A stretch of 64,000 bases of DNA from Sphingopyxis macrogoltabida (lineage in GTDB: Bacteria; Pseudomonadota; Alphaproteobacteria; Sphingomonadales; Sphingomonadaceae): NCBI RefSeq assembly GCF_001314325.1, contig NZ_CP009429.1, forward strand, positions 2,046,501 to 2,110,500, in the 5' to 3' direction. The first letter of the stretch is position 1. Every line of letters begins with the position of its first letter. A program made the position numbers and the translations under genes. Under the pieces are notes generated by a model. The model did not search any database and had not been told where the DNA came from. It saw only the letters and a program-made list of their open reading frames with translations. Below are positions 1 to 8,566 of this stretch, one piece after another.

Positions 1-1259
1 AGATCGTCGAAGCCGTGCTCCATCGCAACCATCGCGATTTCGCTCGCGATCGAACAGGTCGGCCAGCCTTCCTCGACGACGACCAACCGGTTCGTCTTCT
101 TGAGGCTGGCAAGCACCGTCACCGTATCGAGCGGGCGCAGGGTGCGCAGATCGATCACCTCGGCATCGATCCCCTCGCCCGCCAGCGCGTCGGCGGCTTC
201 GAGCGCGAGCCCGACGCCGATCGAATAGCTGACGATGGTGACATCGCTGCCCGCGCGCATGATCCGCGCCTTGCCGATCGGCAGGACGAAATCATCGACC
301 TCTGGCACCTCGAAGCTGCGGCCGTAGAGCAGCTCGTTTTCGAGGAAGACGACCGGGTCTTCGGTACGGATCGCCGCTTTCAGCAGCCCCTTGGCGTCGG
401 CGGCGTCATAGGGCGAGATCACGATCAGGCCGGGAACGCTGGCATACCAGGGCGCATAATTCTGGCTGTGCTGCGCGCCGACACGCGCCGCGGCGCCGTT
501 CGGACCGCGGAAGACGATCGGGCAGCGCATCTGGCCGCCCGACATATAATTGGTCTTCGCCGCCGAGTTGATGATGTGGTCGATCGCCTGCATCGCGAAG
601 TTGAAGGTCATGAATTCGATGATCGGCCTGAGGCCGCCCATCGCGGCGCCGGTGCCGAGCCCGGCAAAGCCGTACTCGGTGATCGGGGTATCGACGACGC
701 GCTGCGCGCCGAATTCCTCGAGCAGGCCCTGGGTGACCTTGTAGGCGCCCTGATATTCGGCGACTTCCTCGCCCATAACGAAGACGCGGTCGTCCTTGCG
801 CATTTCCTCGGCCATCGCATCGCGCAGCGCCTCGCGGACGGTGAGCTTCGCCATCGCAGTGCCTTCGGGGATCGCGGGATCGGCGGCGCGTTCGGTCGCG
901 GCGGGCTTTTCAGCCGCAGGAGCCGGCGCGGGTGCCGGAGCCGGAGCCGGCTCCGCGGCCTTGGGTTCCTCGGCGGACGCCGGTGCGGGCGTGGCAGCAG
1001 GTGCCGCCGCCTCTTCGCCCTCGCCCGTGATCGTCGCGATCACGGTGCCGACCTTCACATTGTCGGTTCCTTCGGCGACGAGGATCTGTCCGACCGTGCC
1101 TTCATCGACCGCTTCGAATTCCATCGTCGCCTTGTCGGTTTCGATTTCTGCCAGGATATCGCCCGACTTCACCGTGTCGCCTTCCTTGACGAGCCACTTG
1201 GCGAGCGTGCCTTCTTCCATCGTCGGCGACAGCGCCGGCATCTTCAATTCGATGGCCAT
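1..1259 (-). CDS. pdhB: Pyruvate dehydrogenase E1 beta subunit with N-terminal lipoyl domain (3' end cut off)
   Basis: This is the beta subunit of pyruvate dehydrogenase E1, which decarboxylates pyruvate with thiamine diphosphate and passes the acetyl group to a lipoyl arm. Residues 1-78 form a biotinyl/lipoyl domain with the acceptor lysine in ETDKATMEF (Lys43). An Ala/Pro/Glu linker follows (about 79-135), then the transketolase pyrimidine-binding domain ([31 protein letters not shown]). The C-terminal part runs past base 1, so about 420 codons are visible. The lipoyl-E1beta fusion is common in alphaproteobacteria. The start follows the pdhA stop by one base, indicating coupled expression. 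Confidence 0.95.
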   Translation of the reverse strand, partial: MAIELKMPALSPTMEEGTLAKWLVKEGDTVKSGDILAEIETDKATMEFEAVDEGTVGQILVAEGTDNVKVGTVIATITGEGEEAAAPAATPAPASAEEPKAAEPAPAPAPAPAPAAEKPAATERAADPAIPEGTAMAKLTVREALRDAMAEEMRKDDRVFVMGEEVAEYQGAYKVTQGLLEEFGAQRVVDTPITEYGFAGLGTGAAMGGLRPIIEFMTFNFAMQAIDHIINSAAKTNYMSGGQMRCPIVFRGPNGAAARVGAQHSQNYAPWYASVPGLIVISPYDAADAKGLLKAAIRTEDPVVFLENELLYGRSFEVPEVDDFVLPIGKARIMRAGSDVTIVSYSIGVGLALEAADALAGEGIDAEVIDLRTLRPLDTVTVLASLKKTNRLVVVEEGWPTCSIASEIAMVAMEHGFDD

Positions 1260-1260
1260 C

Positions 1261-2349
1261 TCAATATTGCTCCACCAGCACGTCGGTATAAAGTTCGTGA
1301 AGTTCGGGTTCGGGCGCGCTTTCCGCAAAGTCGGCCGATTCCGCGACGATCTGGCGGATTTCCTTGTCGATATCCTTGATCTTCTCTTCGGTGATCCCGG
1401 CGTCGACCATCAGCTTCTTGAGATGCTCGATCGCATCCGACTTGTCGCGCACCGCCTGTACTTCCTCGCGGCTGCGATATTTGGCGGGATCGGACATCGA
1501 ATGGCCGCGATAGCGATAGGTCTTGAGTTCCATCAGCACCGGTCCCTTGCCCGCGCGCACCCATTCGAGCGCCGCTTCGGCGGCACCGCGCACCGCGAGC
1601 ACATCCATGCCGTCGACCTGCATGCCCGGGATGCGGAAGCTTTCGCCGCGGCGGTAGAGCTGGTCCTCGGCCGACGAGCGGTTGACCGACGTGCCCATCG
1701 CATATTGGTTGTTCTCGATCACGAAGATGATCGGCAGCTTCCACAGCTCGGCCATGTTGAAGCTTTCATAGACCTGCCCCTGGTTCGAGGCGCCGTCGCC
1801 GAAATAGGCCATGGCGACGCCGCCGTCGCCGCGGTATTTGTGCGCAAAGGCGAGCCCGGTGCCGAGCGACACCTGCGCGCCGACGATGCCGTGGCCGCCG
1901 TAGAATTTATGCTCGACGCTGAACATGTGCATCGAACCGCCCTTGCCGCGCGAAATGCCCGCGGCGCGGCCGGTGAGTTCGGCCATGATCACCTTGGGAT
2001 CGATGCCGTAGGCGAGCATGTGGCCATGGTCGCGATATCCGGTGATGACGCTGTCCTTGTCGCCGTCGAGCGCCGACTGCAGCCCGACCGCCACGGCTTC
2101 CTGGCCGATGTAGAGATGGCAGAAACCGCCGATCAGGCCGAGGCCGTAAAGCTGGCCGGCCTTTTCCTCGAAGCGGCGGATGAGCAGCATCTCGCGGTAG
2201 AACTTCTCGAGTTCTTCGGGCGTGGCGTCATAGGGTGCGGGATCGCGCGGGGATTCGCGATTGGTCGCGGGAGCTGGGGTGGAAGCGACTTTTTTTGGCG
2301 CGGCAGTCTTGCGCGCGGGTGCTTTGGCCAAGGGAGGTTTCCTTTGCAT
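1261..2349 (-). CDS. pdhA: Pyruvate dehydrogenase E1 alpha subunit
   Basis: Alpha subunit of the pyruvate dehydrogenase E1 heterotetramer, which binds thiamine diphosphate and starts oxidative decarboxylation of pyruvate to acetyl-CoA. The 362-residue protein has a basic, Ala/Pro-rich N-terminal extension (about 1-40). The family core follows: [19 protein letters not shown], the thiamine diphosphate motif beginning GDGASNQG at 184-191 and ending with NN at 213-214, and the phosphorylation-loop-like region [11 protein letters not shown]. It lies directly upstream of pdhB and in the same direction. A 121-base gap separates it from ftsB, room for its own promoter. Confidence 0.97.
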   Translation of the reverse strand: MQRKPPLAKAPARKTAAPKKVASTPAPATNRESPRDPAPYDATPEELEKFYREMLLIRRFEEKAGQLYGLGLIGGFCHLYIGQEAVAVGLQSALDGDKDSVITGYRDHGHMLAYGIDPKVIMAELTGRAAGISRGKGGSMHMFSVEHKFYGGHGIVGAQVSLGTGLAFAHKYRGDGGVAMAYFGDGASNQGQVYESFNMAELWKLPIIFVIENNQYAMGTSVNRSSAEDQLYRRGESFRIPGMQVDGMDVLAVRGAAEAALEWVRAGKGPVLMELKTYRYRGHSMSDPAKYRSREEVQAVRDKSDAIEHLKKLMVDAGITEEKIKDIDKEIRQIVAESADFAESAPEPELHELYTDVLVEQY

Positions 2350-2470
2350 TTAGCCGTTACGGCAAGGCTCCCTATAGGACCGCCATGTCATGCTTGGCAA
2401 CGCCCCCGAACGGCGGCGCGCCATTGTCTTACGTATGCAGCAAAATAGGAAAAACCACCCGTAGCAGCGC

Positions 2471-2797
2471 TCAGGGTTTCGCGTCGGGTTCCATCGGAAT
2501 GATCACCTCGTCCGGGTGATAGGCGCCGAGCTTCTCGCGCACATATTCCTCGGCAAGATCGGGGTCGACGCGCCGCCGGTCGAGCAGGTTGACGCGGTTC
2601 TGCAGTTCGTTCTGCCGCTTGGTCAGCTCGGTCAGGACGACGCGCTTCTTCTCGACCGACTGGCCATAGTCGCCCCAGGCATAAAGCCCGGTCGGACCAA
2701 AGATGATATAGCCGATCATCGCCAACACTGCGATCACCGCCACCGCGGGGCCAACGGCCCGGTTCATCGATTTACGGAATTTGTGGCGCTGCGTCAT
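2471..2797 (-). CDS. ftsB: FtsB-like septum formation initiator (DivIC family)
   Basis: Small bitopic division protein of the FtsB/DivIC family, expected to join FtsL and FtsQ at the septum. The 108-residue product has a short basic cytoplasmic N-terminus and one membrane helix at about 15-33. A periplasmic coiled coil (about 45-75, KKRVVLTELTKRQNELQNRV) is followed by the family ending DPDLAEEYVREKLG. The frame stays open further upstream, but the ATG at 2797 gives the normal family length and N-terminus. An ftsB gene close to eno is a common proteobacterial arrangement; here an EF-hand gene sits between them. Confidence 0.9.
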   Translation of the reverse strand: MTQRHKFRKSMNRAVGPAVAVIAVLAMIGYIIFGPTGLYAWGDYGQSVEKKRVVLTELTKRQNELQNRVNLLDRRRVDPDLAEEYVREKLGAYHPDEVIIPMEPDAKP

Positions 2798-2889
2798 TTC
2801 GGCCCTTGAATCAGAGTTGATTCGTGGCGTCAAGGCGTCATTGCCCGTCTCTCCACAGCATCCCGACGAAATATGCGCAGCCTCTGCCG

Positions 2890-4395
2890 CTATTGCGACG
2901 AACGACACCTGGTACCACGGGACTCGCCGCTATTTTCGTTGACGATGCAACTATGTCCCTGATCGCCTGGCGCAACGGGCACGCCCTTCGAGAAAATCAA
3001 CGTCATCGAATGCGCCCCGCCCATGCTGGGCGGCATATGGGCGATAGGCCGCAAAACGCGAAACACGTCACCTTTTTCGCGTTTCACTGCGCCCGAACCG
3101 ACGAGTTGCGAGATTCCCATCTGACTGGGAAGCACGAGATATTTTTCGACCTTCGATTTCGAAACGACCTGCCCCGGCTCGACCTTTACCAGCCCCGCCG
3201 GCCAATAGCGTACGGCGTCGGCCCAAGTCGCTGCATCGAAACCCTTCGGCACCGCAGCGTCCGTCTCCCGGGCTGATGCGATCTGTCCCGACGGCAGGGA
3301 AATTCCCTGCGGCGAATAGGTCGCAAACACCGCGTCAGGCTCGCGCTGCAGAGAGGAGCGGATCGAGGCGAGCGACCTTTGGGCATCGGGCTCGCCGAGC
3401 TCGCTGAAATAGTTCGGGCATCCAGCCGGCGCGATCTGCACCTTGTCTGGCGAAACGCCGGTGACCCCCGAGGCCGATGTTCCGCCCGGCGCTGCCTTCA
3501 ACGAAGACGCCACCACCTGGTGCACCCGCCCGGTCGCGCCGCGCAGCCGCCAGATCATCGATTCATAAGAAGTCAGGATCAAATAAAGCGGCCTCGAACC
3601 CGGCTCGATCGTCACGTCGATCAAATTGGTCTCGCTGTCCTGGCCGCCGATCACCGCCGACGAAATGGCCTGACCGTCATAGGCGCCAAAAACAAGCAGC
3701 TGCGCATCGGGCGGCAATACCGCAAGGTTACAGATCGGAGCATTGCGCGCCGTCCGAATTTGCTGCACGCGATCCGCGATTTGAGCATATTCTTCCTTCG
3801 ACAGCGTCCCGTCGCCGTCGCTGTCGAAGCGTTTGAACAATTGTTCGGCGCGCGCGATCAATTCGACCGCAGTCAGCTTGCCGTCACCGTCCGGATCCAG
3901 CGCCAGAAAGCCGTCGAACGAACGGTCGCGGCGGCCGCCGCGTTCGCGGTCCGCCGCTTCGCGCAAGGTCACGACGCCATCGCCGTCGGCGTCGTAAAGC
4001 CCCATCATCGCCTCGGCCTCCCGCGACCGCTGATCGGCGTCGCGGCCGGCCCCCCGTTCGATTTCCGCGCGCGTCACGCGAAAATCGCCGTCATAATCAT
4101 ATGACAGTATCTGCTGGATGTTCCGCGCCCGCTCCTGCGTTTCGCCCTGCAACCGCTGAAAATCGATGTCGGCCCGGTCGAGGCCGTCACCGTCCCGGTC
4201 GATCGCTCGAAGGCGGCTTACCACCTGGGCGATATATTGTTCGACATGGGCACCGGGGTTGAGTCCTTCGGCCAGCGGTTCGGCGATTTCGGCCAAGCCA
4301 TTCTCTTGCGAAGCCTTCGCCACCGCCGCCACGACCACCGCGGTTGCCATCGCCGCCGCGCCCGCTGCCAGAGCTCTTTTGCCTTTGACCCGCAT
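2890..4395 (-). CDS. Exported EF-hand protein with five calcium-binding loops
   Basis: A 501-residue protein with a basic N-terminus and a hydrophobic Ala/Val segment (about 8-28), consistent with a signal peptide or membrane anchor. Five canonical 12-residue EF-hand loops begin at Asp66, Asp100, Asp135, Asp167 and Asp191. Most follow DxDGDGxxxxxE (for example DSDGDGTLSKEE). The roughly 290-residue C-terminal half is not a family I recognise and contains several cysteines. Calcium binding in the envelope is a reasonable inference; the biological role is unknown. It interrupts the usual eno-ftsB neighbourhood and may be an insertion specific to this lineage. Confidence 0.8.
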   Translation of the reverse strand: MRVKGKRALAAGAAAMATAVVVAAVAKASQENGLAEIAEPLAEGLNPGAHVEQYIAQVVSRLRAIDRDGDGLDRADIDFQRLQGETQERARNIQQILSYDYDGDFRVTRAEIERGAGRDADQRSREAEAMMGLYDADGDGVVTLREAADRERGGRRDRSFDGFLALDPDGDGKLTAVELIARAEQLFKRFDSDGDGTLSKEEYAQIADRVQQIRTARNAPICNLAVLPPDAQLLVFGAYDGQAISSAVIGGQDSETNLIDVTIEPGSRPLYLILTSYESMIWRLRGATGRVHQVVASSLKAAPGGTSASGVTGVSPDKVQIAPAGCPNYFSELGEPDAQRSLASIRSSLQREPDAVFATYSPQGISLPSGQIASARETDAAVPKGFDAATWADAVRYWPAGLVKVEPGQVVSKSKVEKYLVLPSQMGISQLVGSGAVKREKGDVFRVLRPIAHMPPSMGGAHSMTLIFSKGVPVAPGDQGHSCIVNENSGESRGTRCRSSQ

Positions 4396-4483
4396 GCAGC
4401 TCTACCCCTGCCAAACCGGCCGATGACCGGCCGGCCGATTTATCAGCGCGGGGTTAACGCATGCCTATCCGCGATCCATCCCA

Positions 4484-5830
<1,347 letters not shown>

Positions 5831-5971
5831 CTAGTGCAACCGTTCGATCGGCCGTGCAGGAATTTTGCTGGGCTATGGAACCATTGGGCGCGCCTTGCTA
5901 TATATCCAGACAGGACCAAAGGGGACGTTTGCGAATGCAACGCCCGACATAAGAAGAAGAGGACAAAGCCG

Positions 5972-6517
5972 ATGGCCAAAGCCGCTACTCCCGCGACGAA
6001 GAAAGTTGCCGCTCCCCGTCCCAAGGCGCCCGCGAAGGCCGCCGCCACCAAGGCCGCGCCCGCGCGCAAGCCCGTTGCAGCAAAGGCCGCCAAGGATCAT
6101 CCGATCCGCGACCAGATCGCCGCGACGCGCGATACCATCAAATCCGAAGCATCGAAGAAGGCCGCCTCGCTGAAAGACGAAGCGACGGCGCTGAAGAACC
6201 AGGCCTCGGCGAAGGCGCGTGACGCCGCGACCAAGGGCAAGGACAAGGCCGCCGAAGCCGTCGGCAGTCTCGCCAAGCTGCTTGAGGACAGCGCCGGCAC
6301 CGTCGATACGAAGTTCGGCAAGCAATATGGCGACTATGCCCGTTCGGCAGCTTCGACCGTCGCCGGCCTTGCGACGACGCTCGACAAGAAGGATCTCGAC
6401 GAACTCGCCGCTTCGACCAAGGATATGGTCAAGAAGAACCCGGCGATCGCCGTCGGCGCCGCCACGGTGATCGGCTTTGTCCTTGCCCGCATGCTCAAGG
6501 GCTCGAACAACGGCTGA
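5972..6517 (+). CDS. Lys/Ala-rich membrane-anchored protein, DUF883/ElaB-YqjD-like
   Basis: A 181-residue protein with a long Lys/Ala/Pro-rich N-terminal tail (about 1-45) resembling histone- or phasin-like tails. A helical, heptad-rich middle follows, with a C-terminal hydrophobic stretch (NPAIAVGAATVIGFVLARML) that fits the DUF883-type inner-membrane anchor. In enterobacteria ElaB/YqjD are stationary-phase ribosome-associated membrane proteins; a similar role here is only an analogy. The ATG at 5972 was chosen because it begins the basic tail and has an AGAAGAAGAGG purine run upstream. It heads a four-gene plus-strand cassette. Confidence 0.75.
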   Translation: MAKAATPATKKVAAPRPKAPAKAAATKAAPARKPVAAKAAKDHPIRDQIAATRDTIKSEASKKAASLKDEATALKNQASAKARDAATKGKDKAAEAVGSLAKLLEDSAGTVDTKFGKQYGDYARSAASTVAGLATTLDKKDLDELAASTKDMVKKNPAIAVGAATVIGFVLARMLKGSNNG

Positions 6518-6523
6518 TCCGAC

Positions 6524-6973
6524 TTGCCCTCTCCCGATCATGACACCCCGCCTTCCCCGGATCAGCGCAGCTTTGATGGCATAAGTCACGGCTACGCTCC
6601 CGGCGGGCGGCCGGTCACGCCGCCGCCGGTGCCGCTCGAAAAGATCGTCGGCGACGTCGTCGACAATCTGCAATCGGCCGCGGAAGCCGAACTGACCCTG
6701 CTCAAGGCGCGCGGCGCGCTGGCGTACCACGGCGCCGGCTGGACCTCGGCATGGGGCTTCGTCGCCGCGTGCGCGTTGCTTGTCGCGATGCTGGCGCTGG
6801 CGTTCGGGGCGATCCTCGTGCTTGCCCAGCATATCGGGCCGTTGCTCGCGACGCTGATCGTCTTTGCGGTGCTGCTGGCGATTGCCGCCTTTGCCGGATG
6901 GCGCGCGCGCCTCAGCTATGGCGACGTCAAAGCGGCGTTTCGTGACGATCTGCTGGCGGAGGGAGACGATTGA
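6524..6973 (+). CDS. Holin-X/YqjE-like small membrane protein (TTG start)
   Basis: A 149-residue protein of the putative phage holin superfamily III (Holin-X) type, a name based on topology; these are usually housekeeping membrane proteins and not lysis proteins. A Pro-rich N-terminus is followed by an amphipathic segment (EKIVGDVVDNLQSAAEAELTLLKAR). Two strong membrane helices follow at about 77-97 and 101-121 (separated by QHIGPLL), then a charged C-terminus. The start is a TTG six bases after the previous stop; no ATG gives a better N-terminus. Its stop overlaps the next start (TGATG), indicating translational coupling in the cassette. Confidence 0.75.
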   Translation: MPSPDHDTPPSPDQRSFDGISHGYAPGGRPVTPPPVPLEKIVGDVVDNLQSAAEAELTLLKARGALAYHGAGWTSAWGFVAACALLVAMLALAFGAILVLAQHIGPLLATLIVFAVLLAIAAFAGWRARLSYGDVKAAFRDDLLAEGDD

Positions 6974-7365
6974 TGCGCCCTTCAAGGACCCGCCTGATCA
7001 ACGCCGCGCGGCGATCGATGATCGAACGTGCCGAATTGCGCCGCAAGCTGGGGGTGGCCGGCAACGCGTTCAAGCCCGGCGCCTTGCTCAGCCGCGGCAA
7101 ATATCGCGTCGGGGAAAAGGTCGACGATGCCGCGCATGCGGTTCGCAAGGAATTTCAGAGCAACCGCCTGCCCATCGCGCTCGCCGCAGTGGCGGGCGTC
7201 GCGTGGCTGTTTCGCGAACCGATCAAGGAACATGTGCCCAAACTCGGGCGCAAAATACAGAAACTTGCGGCCTCGGTCGCCGACCGGCTGCACCCCGGTG
7301 ACGCCGAACCAGCCGATGACGACGATATCGAGATAGTGGAGGACGATGATGAAGCCGCTCAGTGA
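6973..7365 (+). CDS. Small membrane-associated protein of the DUF883/Holin-X cassette
   Basis: A 130-residue protein I do not assign to a named family. It has a basic N-terminus (MRPSRTRLINAARRSMIERAELRRKLG), one membrane segment (NRLPIALAAVAGVAWLF), a basic helix, and a very acidic tail (DDDDIEIVEDDDEAA). ATG at 6973 overlaps the upstream stop in a TGATG arrangement. Its own end overlaps the next gene by about 20 bases, so all four genes are probably co-translated. The position matches the YqjK-like third member seen beside YqjD/YqjE in other proteobacteria, which is an inference from order only. Confidence 0.65.
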   Translation: MRPSRTRLINAARRSMIERAELRRKLGVAGNAFKPGALLSRGKYRVGEKVDDAAHAVRKEFQSNRLPIALAAVAGVAWLFREPIKEHVPKLGRKIQKLAASVADRLHPGDAEPADDDDIEIVEDDDEAAQ

Positions 7366-7705
7366 AACCGCCAACGACGCCCGCGCCAAAGCGAGCGAAC
7401 TTGCCGAGAAGACCGCCGAAAATGCCCGCGCGACCGCCGAGGCAGCAAAGGCGCGCATCCAGGACGGTTACGGCCGCGCGCGTGCCGCAACCGGCGAGCT
7501 TGCCGCAAAGGCAAGCGAACAGGCCGAGGTCGCACGCGAAGCCGCGGGTCAGGCTTATGAGAAAGGCAAGGTGCAGGCCAAGCGCGCGGGCAGCAAGCTC
7601 AAGACGGTGGCCGAGGAACAGCCGCTGGCATTGCTCGCCGGCGCGGTCGCGGTCGGGGCGCTGCTCGGTTCGTTGCTTCCCAAGGGCCGCAAGGACGAGG
7701 ACTGA
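7346..7705 (+). CDS. DUF883-like Ala-rich protein with C-terminal membrane anchor
   Basis: A 119-residue protein, almost entirely Ala/Lys/Glu-rich helix (AKASELAEKTAENARATAEAAKARI), ending in a glycine-containing membrane anchor (LALLAGAVAVGALLGSLLPKGRKDED). This is the ElaB/YqjD/DUF883 architecture, and the protein is a likely paralogue of the gene at 5972. Two adjacent ATGs at 7346 and 7349 can start it; both lie inside the end of the preceding gene. Expected to sit in the inner membrane with the helical part in the cytoplasm. Biochemical function is unknown. Confidence 0.75.
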   Translation: MMKPLSETANDARAKASELAEKTAENARATAEAAKARIQDGYGRARAATGELAAKASEQAEVAREAAGQAYEKGKVQAKRAGSKLKTVAEEQPLALLAGAVAVGALLGSLLPKGRKDED

Positions 7706-7787
7706 GGCGGACTTGCCGGAAAGGCGCTGCACTGGTAGGGGCGCGCCTCTTCCCCTCCCCCAGCGCTAACCCGCAAGGAAAGCAGTC

Positions 7788-8003
7788 ATGAGCAAATTGC
7801 ATCTCGTGTTCGGCGGACGCGTCAGCGATCCGCAGACGCTCGACTTCGTCGATCTCAGCAATCTGGACGTCGTCGGGCTGTTCCCCGACTATAAGTCTGC
7901 CGAAAAGGCGTGGCGCGCCGCCGCGCAGCGCACCGTCGACGATGCCGAGATGAAATATGTCGTCGTCCATCTGCACAAGCTGCTGCAGCCGGACGCAGAG
8001 TAA
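7788..8003 (+). CDS. DUF4170 family protein
   Basis: A 71-residue soluble protein matching the DUF4170 pattern: LHLVFGGRVSDPQTLDFVDLSNLDVVGLFPDYKSAEKAW followed by a short helix and a closing strand (MKYVVVHLHKLL). The family is small, widespread in alphaproteobacteria and uncharacterised. The ATG has a good purine-rich ribosome site (AAGGAAAGCAG). A long perfect inverted repeat begins seven bases after the stop and probably ends the transcript. Confidence 0.8.
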   Translation: MSKLHLVFGGRVSDPQTLDFVDLSNLDVVGLFPDYKSAEKAWRAAAQRTVDDAEMKYVVVHLHKLLQPDAE

Positions 8004-8009
8004 ACCCTT

Positions 8010-8086
8010 CGTCATTGCGAGCGTAGCGAAGCAATCCAGAGTAGGCGTAAACAGCCCTGGATTGCTTCGCTACGCTCGCAATGACG
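8010..8086. repeat. Perfect 30-base inverted repeat with 17-base spacer
   Basis: The arms are 8010-8039 and 8057-8086 and are exact reverse complements around the core GCGAGCGTAGCGAAGC. They lie between the convergent DUF4170 and NDUFS4-like genes. The hairpin could stop transcription from both sides, although there is no T-tract. The core resembles a dispersed repeat I associate with Sphingomonadales genomes; only one copy is in this window. Confidence 0.9.
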
Positions 8087-8097
8087 CGAATTAAGAG

Positions 8098-8376
8098 TCA
8101 GCGGAAATTGTCGGCGTATGCCTGAATCTTGAGCGTCCGCACCGGCGTCGCCATCACCTCGACGTCGATGCCGTTTTTCTCGGCATAGGCGAGCGCCTCT
8201 TCCTGCGTCGCAAAGCCCAGCCGCAACTGGCGCTGCGTGTCGCCGCTACCAGCCCAGCCCATCAGCGGGTCGGCCTTGCGCGCTTCGGCAGGCGCGAATT
8301 CCAGCATCCAGCGCTGCGTTCCCGCGCGCCCCGACTGCATGGCATTCTTGGGCTTCTGGAAAATACGCGCTTTCAT
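8098..8376 (-). CDS. NDUFS4-like accessory subunit of respiratory complex I
   Basis: A 92-residue ETC complex I subunit (NDUFS4/AQDQ family). In mitochondria and alphaproteobacteria this accessory subunit helps assemble or stabilise NADH:quinone oxidoreductase next to the NADH-oxidising arm. Visible family hallmarks are ARIFQKPKNAMQSGRAGT, the central MGWAGSGDT and the closing DVEVMATPVR. The start was placed at the ATG at 8376, where homology begins; the frame continues 32 codons further with no family similarity. It lies alone, away from any nuo operon. Confidence 0.88.
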   Translation of the reverse strand: MKARIFQKPKNAMQSGRAGTQRWMLEFAPAEARKADPLMGWAGSGDTQRQLRLGFATQEEALAYAEKNGIDVEVMATPVRTLKIQAYADNFR

Positions 8377-8466
8377 CGGGTCGTCCTGATCAGGTGGCTG
8401 TGCCGCCGCCTTAGCGCCAAGCCTTTCCAACGAAAAGAGGGAAAGCCCCGGTGCAATCCTTTCCAT

Positions 8467-8543
8467 CGTCACCCCGGACTTGATCCGGGGTCCATTTGCG
8501 CCGGCGCTGGAAGAATGGATCCCGGATCAAGTCCGGGATGACG
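8467..8543. repeat. Imperfect inverted repeat of the CCCGGACTTGATCCGGG type
   Basis: Arms 8467-8496 and 8514-8543 are reverse complements apart from two mismatches. Each arm also contains a smaller palindrome (CCCGGATCAAGTCCGGG). It fills the gap upstream of the NDUFS4-like gene and downstream of hrpB. This sequence family is a dispersed intergenic repeat in many alphaproteobacteria; the function is unknown, and it may act as a transcript end. Confidence 0.88.
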
Positions 8544-8566
8544 AAGATTTGGACGGATTGGGGCAG

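Noticed and set aside
840..1020. Repetitive Ala/Pro/Glu coding sequence that looks like a tandem repeat
   Set aside because: It encodes the flexible linker after the lipoyl domain of PdhB, a normal feature of these proteins.
5870..5960. Possible general-stress (EcfG-type) promoter starting at GGAAC before the DUF883 gene
   Set aside because: GGAAC is present but no CGTT lies 16-17 bases downstream, so the element is incomplete.
6524..6973. Possible prophage remnant because of a holin-like protein
   Set aside because: The Holin-X label is a superfamily name; no phage genes, integrase or attachment sites lie nearby and the gene belongs to a housekeeping cassette.
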